This document shows positions 1 to 6,400 of a stretch of DNA of 24,917 bases, one piece after another. This DNA comes from a virus: positions 1 through 24,917 of the IMG/VR virus record IMGVR_UViG_3300005932_000017. One strand, given 5' to 3'. Below the pieces are notes generated by a model. That model was not told where the DNA came from. It saw only the letters and a list, made by a program, of their open reading frames with translations, and ran no database searches. Numbering within the stretch: the stretch's first letter is position 1; the number at the start of each line of letters is the position of its first letter. A program made the position numbers and the translations under genes.

Positions 1-1
1 T

Positions 2-325
2 GCTTCATCAGTTTACTTTACTAATGTATCAAATCATTATGGTGACACGACAATTGAAGTGAAGCTGGCAGTAGGCGAACCAACACTTCGTTACAGCTGG
101 TACATGGACACAAATCCAAGCTGGGATAACCAAAATCAGTGGGCGTATGGAATACCAACAGGTCAAGGCGGTCAATATGGCGGACCTGATCCCACTGCCG
201 GATATACAGAAGACAATGTTCTTGGATATAATCTATATGGAGATTATCCGAATAATCTCTCAGAAACAAATCTCACCTCTACCGCGATAAATTGCTCTGA
301 TCTTTACGGGATCACTGTGGGTTGA
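2..325 (+). pseudogene. 3'-truncated host gene for a secreted repeat/adhesion-type protein
   Basis: An open frame enters from the left edge and stops at TGA 323-325 after about 107 residues. It contains WYMDTNPSWDNQNQWAYGIP, then GQGGQYGGPDPTAGYT and NVLGYNLYGDYPNN. This W-x-G-x-PTGQGG..PDPT-GYT..NV-GYNL-GDY pattern with a following TAI-(D/N)-CS segment is familiar from large exported proteases and surface proteins of Cloacimonadota-like and other FCB-group bacteria. In those proteins the segment normally continues into a beta-sandwich domain. Here the frame ends abruptly just after the CSDLYGITV segment, where the phage-like terminal motif begins, so the gene appears interrupted by prophage insertion. 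The rest of the host gene would lie beyond the right end of the prophage, outside the window. The family assignment is from memory of the motif and is moderate. Confidence 0.6.
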
Positions 326-497
326 CAAATGGTTTGGCAATTGAGGGATTTGACGCTGACTTTTTGTAACTTACCTATTGTAAACCACTTACATTAATAT
401 TGCCGACACATAATGGACAAACCTCGTGTCATAAAAAAGTGGTGATTTTGGGAAAATTGTGACAGCGGTTTGTCCAATTGTGACAGCGGTTTGTCCA
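323..497. repeat. Cluster of four transposase-site-like repeats at the prophage left end
   Basis: There are four copies of TGACA-N2/3-GGTTTG(T/G)C(C/A)A. They lie at 323-342 (plus, TGACAAATGGTTTGGCAATT), 414-431 (minus), and 460-476 and 481-497 (plus, TGACAGCGGTTTGTCCA). The last two sit in perfect tandem 21-bp units (456-476, 477-497). Multiple 20-22 bp sites in mixed orientation at one end are what MuA-family transposases bind. Three further copies lie inside phage genes at 1585-1601, 12038-12054 and 12464-12480. The function is inferred. Confidence 0.65.
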
Positions 498-545
498 TTA
501 TGGTTGGGATTGCTGCGAAGTGAGTATTTGCAGCGTGTTGCGGTA

Positions 546-686
546 TTACGTTTGTTTTTTATGCAGCTCTTCGACTTGCTCATGACAGGCAATGAGTTTG
601 CGTTGCAGCTCGAATATTTCCTGCTTGAGTTCCCGTACATGCTCCTGGTCCCGGCGCTGGGATGCCTGCTCGTTGAGGTCCTTGTT
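546..686 (-). pseudogene. 3' remnant of a leftward coiled-coil gene, possibly the phage repressor
   Basis: Reading the minus strand from 686 down to TAA at 548-546 gives about 46 residues rich in heptad leucines and charge: RELKQEIFELQRKLI, then ACHEQVEELHKKQT. There is no ATG in this frame. The frame is closed upstream by TGA inside the CRISPR-like repeat (687-689), so only the 3' end of a gene survives. Its position, divergent from the first early gene, is where Mu-like phages carry the repressor. Many phage repressors of the XRE type end in such a coil, so a broken repressor is a reasonable inference. A transposase or structural coiled coil is also possible. The plus-strand open frame over the same bases (459-758) looks like its antisense shadow. 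Confidence 0.45.
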
Positions 687-795
687 TCAATCCTTGATTT
701 AATGGAATCAGCTAAACAAACTACTCGCCCTCATTCTCCTTTATGTTATTATATATAGTTTCAATCCTTGATTTAATGGAATCAGCTAAACAAAC
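684..795 (-). CRISPR. Minimal CRISPR-like array: two identical 38-bp repeats, one 36-bp spacer
   Basis: Bases 684-721 and 758-795 are identical over 38 bp, starting GTTTCAATCCTTGATTTAAT and ending CAGCTAAACAAAC. They are separated by a unique 36-bp spacer at 722-757. Read on the minus strand the repeat ends in GGATTGAAAC, the ATTGAAAC 3' end that gives the 8-nt crRNA handle of many type I-B and III systems. This makes leftward transcription likely, with the leader side at 796-896. Repeat and spacer lengths fit CRISPR exactly. No cas genes are visible in the window, so any crRNA would depend on host Cas proteins. Only two repeats means the call rests on geometry and sequence style. Confidence 0.75.
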
Positions 796-896
796 AAATA
801 TATTTTGCTAAATAGCAAGAAAAACTTGACACCTTAAATTCGACTGAATTAATTCAGCACCATAGATTAAGAAAAAATAAAATAGAGGTGTAAACA
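796..896. promoter_or_regulatory. Divergent control region between the CRISPR unit and the first early gene
   Basis: This AT-rich stretch holds a perfect dyad TTGCTA-AA-TAGCAA (805-818) and a TTGACA box (826-831). The TTGACA box has a weak -10 candidate about 17 bp on (849-854, TTAATT). A perfect 14-bp palindrome CTGAATTAATTCAG (844-857) overlaps that -10. A Shine-Dalgarno-like GAGGTG lies at 885-890, ahead of ATG 897. The dyad over the promoter is what a small repressor such as the product of the next gene could bind. The same stretch would be the leader of the leftward CRISPR unit. Confidence 0.5.
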
Positions 897-948
897 ATGT
901 CAAGAAAAAAAGAAAAAGTGAAGTTCGATTCAGTCGAATTTAAGGTGT
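829..948. repeat. Perfect 21-bp inverted repeat bracketing the first early start codon
   Basis: Bases 829-849 (ACACCTTAAATTCGACTGAA, then T) are the exact reverse complement of 928-948. The right arm lies inside the first early gene at codons 11-18. The 78-nt loop contains the ribosome binding site and ATG 897. In RNA initiated upstream of 829, a 21-bp stem would close around the translation start. If transcription starts after the left arm, the arms can act only as paired DNA sites. Confidence 0.8.
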
Positions 949-1100
949 TTTGCATTAGGAATTATGGTACAATTAAGGCGTTCGCTGACAAGCACGGGCT
1001 TTCATATCAGACCTGTAAACATATCTCATCAGGGAAATTGGAATCAACAAAAGTAGTAATGAAAATTAAACAAATCGTGTGGGACGAGAGGGGGGACTGA
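897..1100 (+). CDS. Small HTH-like DNA-binding protein, Ner/Cro-like position
   Basis: This 67-residue, lysine-rich protein has a central segment GTIKAFADKHGLSYQTCKHI that reads as a helix-turn-helix (ADKHGLS turn followed by a recognition helix). It is the first rightward gene of the prophage and sits directly ahead of the transposase. That is where Mu-like phages carry Ner or Cro-type regulators. The ATG at 897 has GAGGTG 6 bases upstream. The stop overlaps the next start (TGATG, 1098-1102). Codons 11-18 form one arm of the 21-bp inverted repeat, so autoregulation at RNA or DNA level is plausible. No specific family is recognised; the role is inferred from size, motif and place. Confidence 0.65.
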   Translation: MSRKKEKVKFDSVEFKVFCIRNYGTIKAFADKHGLSYQTCKHISSGKLESTKVVMKIKQIVWDERGD

Positions 1101-1264
1101 TGGAAACAACCGCAGTACTCGCACTCATCTTCTTATACACTATATGTAATAATACATATATAAATAAGAAGATTCATTATTATATGGCAGCCAGCCGGTC
1201 CAGACGCTGGCAGCAGCAGGCAATAAAATCATTACAAGCACAGTGCAAAAATCCAATAAAGTAA
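1100..1264 (+). CDS. Small single-pass membrane protein, unknown function
   Basis: ATG 1100 overlaps the preceding stop, with a GAGAGGGGGGA purine run just upstream. This encodes 54 residues. The N-terminus (TTAVLALIFLYTICNNTYI) is a likely transmembrane helix. The rest is basic and polar (SRSRRWQQQAIKSLQAQCK). It is cotranscribed with the regulator before it. Small membrane peptides are common in this position of transposable phages, but I recognise no family. The 1140-1185 stretch is unusually AT-rich, and the coding call rests mainly on start coupling. Confidence 0.5.
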   Translation: METTAVLALIFLYTICNNTYINKKIHYYMAASRSRRWQQQAIKSLQAQCKNPIK

Positions 1265-1316
1265 AGTCCGCCTTCGCCCTGACAAGCAGGGACTCCGGCG
1301 TGACAGGTAGGTAGGT

Positions 1317-3548
1317 ATGTGGTACACAACAAAAGAACTCGCTGATCTCCTGGGTGTATCTGAGCGGACCATCCAGAGGAGAGCAAAAAAGGGCGAGTGG
1401 GAAACCAGGATGGAACCTGGACATGGCGGGAATGGAGAGGTGTATAAGATTTTTTACGATCCAAAACTCAGCGACACGATCAACGACATATCAACGACAC
1501 ATCAACGACATGTCAACGACATGAACTCAGCGACACAAACTCAGCGACACTCAACGACACCTCCGGACACCATTGCGGACACTTTGGACAAACCTCTGTC
1601 ACACGTTCCCAAGCAGGGGCTTAGGAACGAGAACGTGGAGTTGGGGCTTAGGGAAAAGGGTGAAAGCGTAAAAGCGGCAGAACGGAAGATCGAGCTTTTT
1701 AGAACATCTCTCGACTGCACTCCGTACGCTGAGATGCCGGATGAATATCTCAGGGAAGCTTTTTTGAAGGGCAAAATGTGCGAAGAGTATCTCTCAAATA
1801 ACAACATCGAATCAAAAAAAGAACGCATGAAAATCCTACTCAAGCTGTTCAATCATAGAATGTACCTGTCAGAGCTCGAAGATATCACCGGCAGCATATC
1901 CGAGCGCACATTCAGGCGATGGCTCAAGAAATATATTGAAGCAGGGAGAGATTACCGGGTGCTGGTCCGTAAGTATATTCATCATTATCGCGGGCGCAGC
2001 ATACCGGAGGATATTCAAAATAGACTATTACGAGAATTAAGACACCCTAATAGAATTGCAATTGGAACTGCAATCCTGAACGTACAGGATCATTATAGGA
2101 TCGCAGGAAAAGAGATCGATGTGTCCGAGCGAACAATGCGCAGGTGGATCGATGATTGGAAGGTGCAGAATCCTCATCTTTGGACAATATCACGTGAAGG
2201 GCTCAAGGCGTATGACGAGAAAATCAACAAAACCATCTTGCGTGATCTGAACCTGCTTGAGGTAGGCGATGTGTGGGTTGCGGACGGGCACGATCTTTCA
2301 TTCGACATAATTGATCCCTATGATCAGAAACCCAGGCGTATGACGCTGATAGTGTGGTTCGATATGAGGTCCAGGATGCCGGTTGGCTGTGCGATCAATA
2401 GCACAGAGGATTCGCAGTGCATTGCGCTTGCCCTTCGTAATGCGATATTGTTCACCGGATACCGTCCGAAATTTGTGTATCTCGATAATGGCAAGGCATT
2501 CAAATCGAAGATATTCGTCTCAAAACCTGCTGATCACGATCTTGAAAATGAACTCGGCGGGTACTTCTACCGGCTGGGTATCTCACCTCACTTCGCTATT
2601 CCTTACAATGCAAAGGCAAAGATCGTTGAGAGATTTTTCCGCACAGTGCAGGACCAGTATGAGCGATTGGTGCCGAGTTTCCGCGGTCGAAATATAGAGG
2701 ACAAGCCGGCGACGTTATACAGGAATGAGAAGTGGATGCAGAAATTGTATGAGCGCAAGCCGCTCACAATGGATGAGTTCAAACTGACCTTTTCCTTCTG
2801 GGTGATGGAATTGTATGCGCAGCACGAACATGAAGGGCTTGGTGGACAGAAGCCGATCAATGTGTTACGCAGCGCTGAGATCGAGGACTATCTGAAAGTG
2901 GAACCGTCCGAACTGAACCATCTCATGTTGTGCACCAAGCGACGAAAAATATTAAATAATGGAGTGAAGCACAATAAATTATGGTACTGGGCTGAGGAAA
3001 TGGTCACGCACGTTGGACAGATCTGTATGATCAGGTATGACAATTTCAATATCAACTCAATCCTGGTGTATGACGAGAAGGACAATTACATCTGCCAGGC
3101 GCGTGTGAGGAAATTACAGCATCCGCTTGTACACCTCACCGGCGACATCGAAACAAAGCGTGACCTGGAGCGTGAGATCAAGCAGATCAGAAGGATTAAG
3201 AAGCAGCATAAAAAGGCAACAAAGGAGTTCATGCAGCAGGTCGAGGGAGATCAGCTCATACCCGACAAATCGGTAGGGGCGTTGTTCAATGATATACCAC
3301 TTATCAGCGAAGAGGGAGAAAGCGAGAAAGCGATAAAGCGGGAAAAGAAAGAAGCTAAATTAAGAGAATTTTTCAACAATCCGGCTTCGACAGACTACGC
3401 CGAGGCAAGCGAAAAAGACGAAAAAAATGCCGAGGAATTGAGGCGATTATTTACCACAGAGAACACAGAGAAAAAAGATGAAAAAGAAAATAAAACAAAC
3501 ATAGACCTGCATAAGCTCTATGAACATGTGGGACTGAAGGAAAAATGA
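1317..3548 (+). CDS. MuA-like DDE transposase (phage integrase/replication)
   Basis: This 743-residue protein joins phage ends to target DNA and drives replicative transposition. An N-terminal winged-helix MuA-type domain (WYTTKELADLLGVSERTIQR, residues 2-21, then GEWETR..G..G..Y) is followed by a variable linker (about 50-125). More HTH segments follow at about 175-210 and 260-290. The catalytic core has D323 (VADGHD), D390 (YLDNGKAF) and E438 (KAKIVERFFRT). The D-D spacing of 67 equals that of MuA (D269/D336). The C-terminal part (about 510-743) is basic and coiled, as expected for the MuB-contacting region. ATG 1317 follows a GTAGGTAGG purine run. The linker is encoded by short direct repeats and a palindromic element. 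The tail FTTENTEKKDEKENK is encoded by a CCACAGAGAACACAGAG-type dispersed repeat. MuB-like ATPase is next, as in Mu. Confidence 0.95.
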   Translation: MWYTTKELADLLGVSERTIQRRAKKGEWETRMEPGHGGNGEVYKIFYDPKLSDTINDISTTHQRHVNDMNSATQTQRHSTTPPDTIADTLDKPLSHVPKQGLRNENVELGLREKGESVKAAERKIELFRTSLDCTPYAEMPDEYLREAFLKGKMCEEYLSNNNIESKKERMKILLKLFNHRMYLSELEDITGSISERTFRRWLKKYIEAGRDYRVLVRKYIHHYRGRSIPEDIQNRLLRELRHPNRIAIGTAILNVQDHYRIAGKEIDVSERTMRRWIDDWKVQNPHLWTISREGLKAYDEKINKTILRDLNLLEVGDVWVADGHDLSFDIIDPYDQKPRRMTLIVWFDMRSRMPVGCAINSTEDSQCIALALRNAILFTGYRPKFVYLDNGKAFKSKIFVSKPADHDLENELGGYFYRLGISPHFAIPYNAKAKIVERFFRTVQDQYERLVPSFRGRNIEDKPATLYRNEKWMQKLYERKPLTMDEFKLTFSFWVMELYAQHEHEGLGGQKPINVLRSAEIEDYLKVEPSELNHLMLCTKRRKILNNGVKHNKLWYWAEEMVTHVGQICMIRYDNFNINSILVYDEKDNYICQARVRKLQHPLVHLTGDIETKRDLEREIKQIRRIKKQHKKATKEFMQQVEGDQLIPDKSVGALFNDIPLISEEGESEKAIKREKKEAKLREFFNNPASTDYAEASEKDEKNAEELRRLFTTENTEKKDEKENKTNIDLHKLYEHVGLKEK
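1465..1560 (+). repeat. Tandem 11-bp direct repeats inside the transposase linker
   Basis: There are four head-to-tail 11-bp units, (A/G)TCAACGACA(T/C), at 1479-1489, 1490-1500, 1501-1511 and 1512-1522. A partial fifth lies at 1551-1560. Three copies of AACTCAGCGACAC surround them at 1465-1477, 1524-1536 and 1538-1550. The 11-bp period is one helical turn and is not a multiple of three, so the encoded residues shift frame through the array. This looks like an iteron-type protein-binding array or a microsatellite expansion in a permissive linker. Confidence 0.75.
1585..1631. repeat. Internal transposase-site-like repeat plus REP-like palindrome within the transposase gene
   Basis: Bases 1585-1601 (TGGACAAACCTCTGTCA) are the reverse complement of the left-end motif with one base changed. 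Bases 1604-1631 form the palindrome CGTTCCCAAG-CAGGGG-CTTAGGAACGAG. Related palindromes occur at 10331-10356 and 10752-10778. Both are translated in frame as a linker segment (LDKPLSHVPKQGLRNENVE). Confidence 0.7.
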
Positions 3549-3579
3549 TCAAATTTCAAATTTCAAATATAGGAGACGT

Positions 3580-4317
3580 ATGAAAGAAAATGTAATGACT
3601 GAAATCAAGAATACGAGAGAAGCCCTGAATTGTATCCGCTACTTGCAGAATCGACCAAAATCTGAAATGGTAGGGCTGGGACTATTTTACGGCGATCCGG
3701 GTGTATCGAAAACCCGCTTCGCTTTCAAATTCGCAACGACATTCGACTTCATGTATATTCGCCTGGTAGCTGCCATGACAACAAAAGGATTTCTGCTGGA
3801 GATACATAGAGTGCTCAGGCATAAGTATTCACTCGGAGATGACGAACCGCGCGGGAACACATACAAAATATACTGCATTGTCAGGGATATTCTCGCAATT
3901 CATCCGGACGCAGTGATCTTCATAGATGAGATAGATTACGCTTTTGGCGACAAGAAGATGCTCGGCAGCATACGTGATCTCGCAGATCAGACAAGTGCGA
4001 TCGTGATAATGGTGGGCATGCAGAACGCCAAGCATGAGCTACTGAAATCGAACCCTCACTTCTTCGACAGGACCAATTATTTTGTGCGCTTCGATGTGCT
4101 ATCACTATCTGAGGTGCAGCGTGTGTGCAAGGACATATCCGACGTAGAGATCGACGCCGAAATCGTGCGTCAGATACAAAAGATGACCGGTGGAAACATC
4201 AGAAAAATCGTGAAGGCAATGTATGCGATAGAGACCATTGCACAGCATAATGAAGTGAGCCGGCTCGAATATAAGGATGTACCGGACGGATTACTACAAA
4301 TAGGAGTGCAGAAATGA
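3580..4317 (+). CDS. MuB-like AAA+ ATPase, transposition target selector
   Basis: This 245-residue ATPase has Walker A GDPGVSKT (38-45) and Walker B AVIFIDEID (D116, E117). A sensor-1-like stretch IVIMVGMQNAKHELL follows, then a C-terminal helical lid GGNIRKIVKAMYAIE. In the Mu/Tn7/IS21 families such proteins polymerise on target DNA and activate the transposase. It lies 31 bp after the transposase, with AGGAG ahead of ATG 3580. It is shorter than MuB (312 residues) because it lacks the N-terminal HTH domain and starts nearly at the ATPase. The second-to-last Walker A residue before Lys is Ser where Gly is usual. The gap before it contains CAAATTTCAAATTTCAAAT, a simple repeat. An IstB-type protein is the nearest alternative, but the partner gene and the phage context argue for MuB. 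Confidence 0.9.
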   Translation: MKENVMTEIKNTREALNCIRYLQNRPKSEMVGLGLFYGDPGVSKTRFAFKFATTFDFMYIRLVAAMTTKGFLLEIHRVLRHKYSLGDDEPRGNTYKIYCIVRDILAIHPDAVIFIDEIDYAFGDKKMLGSIRDLADQTSAIVIMVGMQNAKHELLKSNPHFFDRTNYFVRFDVLSLSEVQRVCKDISDVEIDAEIVRQIQKMTGGNIRKIVKAMYAIETIAQHNEVSRLEYKDVPDGLLQIGVQK

Positions 4318-4502
4318 GTAAAATAGCTGAAGTAAAATTCAAGGTAGCGATCAATGAAGATGCTACGGATGATGAGATCAGGGACTGGCTTGAGTTCGAA
4401 CTGAATTATTGTCCTGATATGCCATGTGGTAATCCACTTGAAAACGAACCTGTTGTACTGATGAATAGCAGTCTCGAACTGAAGATCGAGGAGGTGGACT
4501 AA
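4314..4502 (+). CDS. Small acidic hypothetical protein
   Basis: This 62-residue acidic protein (EDATDDEIRDWLEFELNYCP) starts inside the ATPase stop codon (ATGA at 4314) and ends overlapping the next start (TAATG). The residue pattern suggests an alpha/beta fold with a strand (EVKFKVAIN), a helix (TDDEIRDWLEFEL) and a C-terminal strand (SSLELKIEEV). I recognise no family. Start overlaps on both sides indicate translational coupling within the early operon, which is the main support for it being real. Confidence 0.7.
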   Translation: MSKIAEVKFKVAINEDATDDEIRDWLEFELNYCPDMPCGNPLENEPVVLMNSSLELKIEEVD

Positions 4503-4687
4503 TGAAGGTATGTATAATCAAAAGCGGTTCTGGGTATTTCGTGAGGTTCGTCTTGAACTCACCTGAGATGACATCTGACATAAAACATGCAAGCAGGTTC
4601 TCTATGACTACAGCAAAAAGGACAAGAAGGGCGTTGAAGAAACAAGGAATTAAAGGTGAAATAATTCCAGTCGAGAAGGTGAAATGA
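4502..4687 (+). CDS. Small basic hypothetical protein
   Basis: This 61-residue basic protein (MKVCIIKSGSGYFVRFVLNS, then a Lys/Arg-rich helix TTAKRTRRALKKQGIKGEII) is coupled to its neighbours by overlaps at both ends (TAATG at 4500-4504, ATGA at 4684-4687). It has a beta-hairpin-like start and a basic helix and could bind nucleic acid. No family is recognised and no catalytic motif is visible. Confidence 0.65.
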   Translation: MKVCIIKSGSGYFVRFVLNSPEMTSDIKHASRFSMTTAKRTRRALKKQGIKGEIIPVEKVK

Positions 4688-4980
4688 ACGAAATAGAACT
4701 GACAACGAGACGGATAATCGACAATTACATCTGCTATACCCGCAGACCTTTCACGATCAGGGATATTGTAGAACTGACCGGAGAAAATGAAAATACTGTG
4801 GGCGGTTACATCCGAGTGCTCAAGCATGAGGGTAAGATCAAAATTGTGGGCAAGGACGGACCATACAAGCTCTACGTAGAGGTACCGGCAGCCGAACGAA
4901 AAAAACAACCGAAGTGGTATCCTACAGATGAAGAGTATGAGCGGACGCTGAAGCTTGCTCACGAATCCGGAATATTATGA
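4684..4980 (+). CDS. Winged-helix DNA-binding protein
   Basis: This 98-residue protein has a clear winged-helix core. TIRDIVELTGENENTVGGYI (residues 24-43) gives helix-turn-recognition helix, and LKHEGKIKIVGKDGPYKLYV gives the wing. It ends in a basic stretch and an acidic helix (TDEEYERTLKLAHES). It overlaps both neighbours by 4 bp. Mu-like phages often carry such small regulators between the B gene and GemA. It could control the early operon or act in replication; the target is not visible. Confidence 0.75.
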   Translation: MNEIELTTRRIIDNYICYTRRPFTIRDIVELTGENENTVGGYIRVLKHEGKIKIVGKDGPYKLYVEVPAAERKKQPKWYPTDEEYERTLKLAHESGIL

Positions 4981-5411
4981 ATCAGGAACAATACGCACGT
5001 AAGATCCGTCAAAAGATCATGGCAACGGCTGTGGTCAAGCACGGATGGGATCGTGACCAGGTGCATGACTATATGATCTTGTGGGGTTTTGGAAGCAGCT
5101 TACGCGACCTGAAGTTACCAAAATTGCTTGAACTCTTCCGTCTGATCAATGGACGGGAAAAACCGAATATCCCGGAGAAGTTCCAACTCGATGAGCAAGG
5201 CAACTATATGTACCACGTAATGAAACTTGCCGGATGGGATATGGGCAGAGTCCGGGCGCTCATGATCTCGAAATTCGAAAAGTCTGACTGGTCACTCCTG
5301 GATCAGAAAGAGCGCAGGGCAATCGTGCAGATCCTCAAGAACTATGCGGATAAGTATCAGGAGCAAAGCCACAAAGGCACAAAGAAAAGGAAAACAAAAG
5401 ATGAAAAGTAA
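4977..5411 (+). CDS. GemA (Mu gp16)-like regulatory protein
   Basis: This 144-residue helical protein has the layout of the Mu Gp16/GemA family. An N-terminal helix (QYARKIRQKIMATAVVKHGW) is followed by a short S-x-x-x-L-x-x-L-L-x-L segment (SSLRDLKLPKLLELFRLING). A C-terminal repeat of helices includes KLAGWDMGRVRALMISKF and LDQKERRAIVQILK. GemA in Mu affects host gene expression and DNA supercoiling. The last residues (SHKGTKKRKTKDEK) are encoded by a CCACAAAGGCACAAAG-type dispersed repeat, which also supplies the purine-rich site before the next ATG at 5401. It overlaps that gene by 11 bp. The family call is from pattern and gene order. Confidence 0.6.
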   Translation: MNQEQYARKIRQKIMATAVVKHGWDRDQVHDYMILWGFGSSLRDLKLPKLLELFRLINGREKPNIPEKFQLDEQGNYMYHVMKLAGWDMGRVRALMISKFEKSDWSLLDQKERRAIVQILKNYADKYQEQSHKGTKKRKTKDEK

Positions 5412-5784
5412 AAAGAAAAAAGGCGATTGGATCATCTACACATTCTGGCTGGCATTCCTTGCATTCATCATATGGACAGCAGCACGCGGACTGTGGGTAG
5501 TATTTGGTGTTGCATTATTTATGTTGTTCGTCTATATCGGACTTGGACTATGCGCTGCCGCAAAGCAGGCAGATCAGCGGATGGAAGAAATTTTTAACCA
5601 CGAAAAAAAACAAAAAAGAAAAGGAGAACTCATGAAAGGACTAAAGATCTTAGGAAACAAAAACAAACAACAAAGGAGATTGTCTCCGTATTATCCAAAA
5701 GCAAGGATTAGTGAACGGGAAGAATGTAAGGAACAACATAGAGAGAGCGAGAAACGCAGATCGCGGGAGGCAACAAATGGCTAA
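5401..5784 (+). CDS. Two-helix membrane protein with basic tail, unknown function
   Basis: ATG 5401 is preferred over upstream starts because it follows the purine-rich AAAGAAAAGGAAAAC. It encodes 127 residues: a basic start (KSKKKKGDW), two adjacent transmembrane helices (IIYTFWLAFLAFIIWTAARG, VVFGVALFMLFVYIGLGLC) and a long charged C-terminus. Codons around 5597-5620 (NHEKKQKRK) come from another CCACGAAA-type repeat. The last codons overlap the next start by 8 bp. No family is recognised. Confidence 0.6.
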   Translation: MKSKKKKGDWIIYTFWLAFLAFIIWTAARGLWVVFGVALFMLFVYIGLGLCAAAKQADQRMEEIFNHEKKQKRKGELMKGLKILGNKNKQQRRLSPYYPKARISEREECKEQHRESEKRRSREATNG

Positions 5785-6388
5785 GGTCATAATGGAAAAA
5801 GAGGTCAAGTTCTGGCTGGACTCAGAAGCTCACAGGATTCCCATCAAGTTCATCGGAACGACCGACAAAAAACGAGATGCGCTTGTAGAGCGTATCCTCA
5901 AAAAAGTGGAAACAACTCAGCTTCGCATGAAGCAGTTGAAAGAAAAGATCGATATGGACATGGACAGATTCCTCGAAAGCGTCGCTGCGGAATACGGCGA
6001 GAACTGGAAGGGCAACGCACTACTTAGAAATTTCGATCAATCAAAAGAAGTACAGGTAAAATACGGACAGACAATCGGATTCGACGAGCGTCTGCAAATT
6101 GCCAAGCAGCTCATCGATAAGTGTATCGAGAAGTGGTCTGAAGGATCTGACATGAAGATCCGTATGCTCGTGAACCAGGCATTCAAAGTCGATAAAAAAG
6201 GACAGCTGGACTCGAAGATGATACTCTCACTCCGTCAGGTGAAGATAAACGATAAGGATTGGAAGCAGGCAATGGAACTCATCGCAGACTCTGTGAAGAT
6301 CGAGAACCGCAGGAAGTACTTCATCTTCAAACGTAAAGATGTCAATGGAGACTGGCAGACCATCTCGCTCAATTTTAGCTATCTGTAG
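5777..6388 (+). CDS. DUF3164 family Mu-like phage protein
   Basis: This 203-residue protein matches the DUF3164 pattern found almost only in Mu-like phages. Helical N-terminus, YGENWKGNALLRNFDQSKEV, then FDERLQIAKQLIDKCIEKW, LVNQAFKVDKKGQLDSKMIL, and a final INDKDWKQAMELIADSVKI with YFIFKRKDVNGDWQTISL. ATG 5777 is chosen because GGGAGG lies 7 bases upstream; a further in-frame start at 5711 lies inside the previous gene. The molecular function is not established. Its place in the early operon suggests a role in replication or regulation rather than in the virion. Confidence 0.85.
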   Translation: MAKVIMEKEVKFWLDSEAHRIPIKFIGTTDKKRDALVERILKKVETTQLRMKQLKEKIDMDMDRFLESVAAEYGENWKGNALLRNFDQSKEVQVKYGQTIGFDERLQIAKQLIDKCIEKWSEGSDMKIRMLVNQAFKVDKKGQLDSKMILSLRQVKINDKDWKQAMELIADSVKIENRRKYFIFKRKDVNGDWQTISLNFSYL

Positions 6389-6400
6389 AAAGGCACGAAA

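Noticed and set aside
459-758. 99-codon plus-strand open frame across the left end
   Set aside because: It starts in the motif repeats, runs antisense to the coiled-coil stub and ends in the CRISPR spacer; its leucine-rich product is the shadow of the minus-strand heptads.
684-795. Repeat pair as an ordinary direct repeat or REP element
   Set aside because: Identical 38-bp units, a 36-bp unique spacer and the ATTGAAAC end fit CRISPR better; the arms are not the palindromes seen in the REP-like elements here.
1317-4317. IS21-type IstA/IstB insertion sequence
   Set aside because: The transposase is much longer, has the MuA N-terminal domain and MuA D-D spacing, and is followed by GemA, DUF3164 and Mu-type head genes.
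4378-4962. 194-codon minus-strand open frame
   Set aside because: It lies antisense to three tightly coupled early genes with good starts; no ribosome binding site or recognisable motif is seen.
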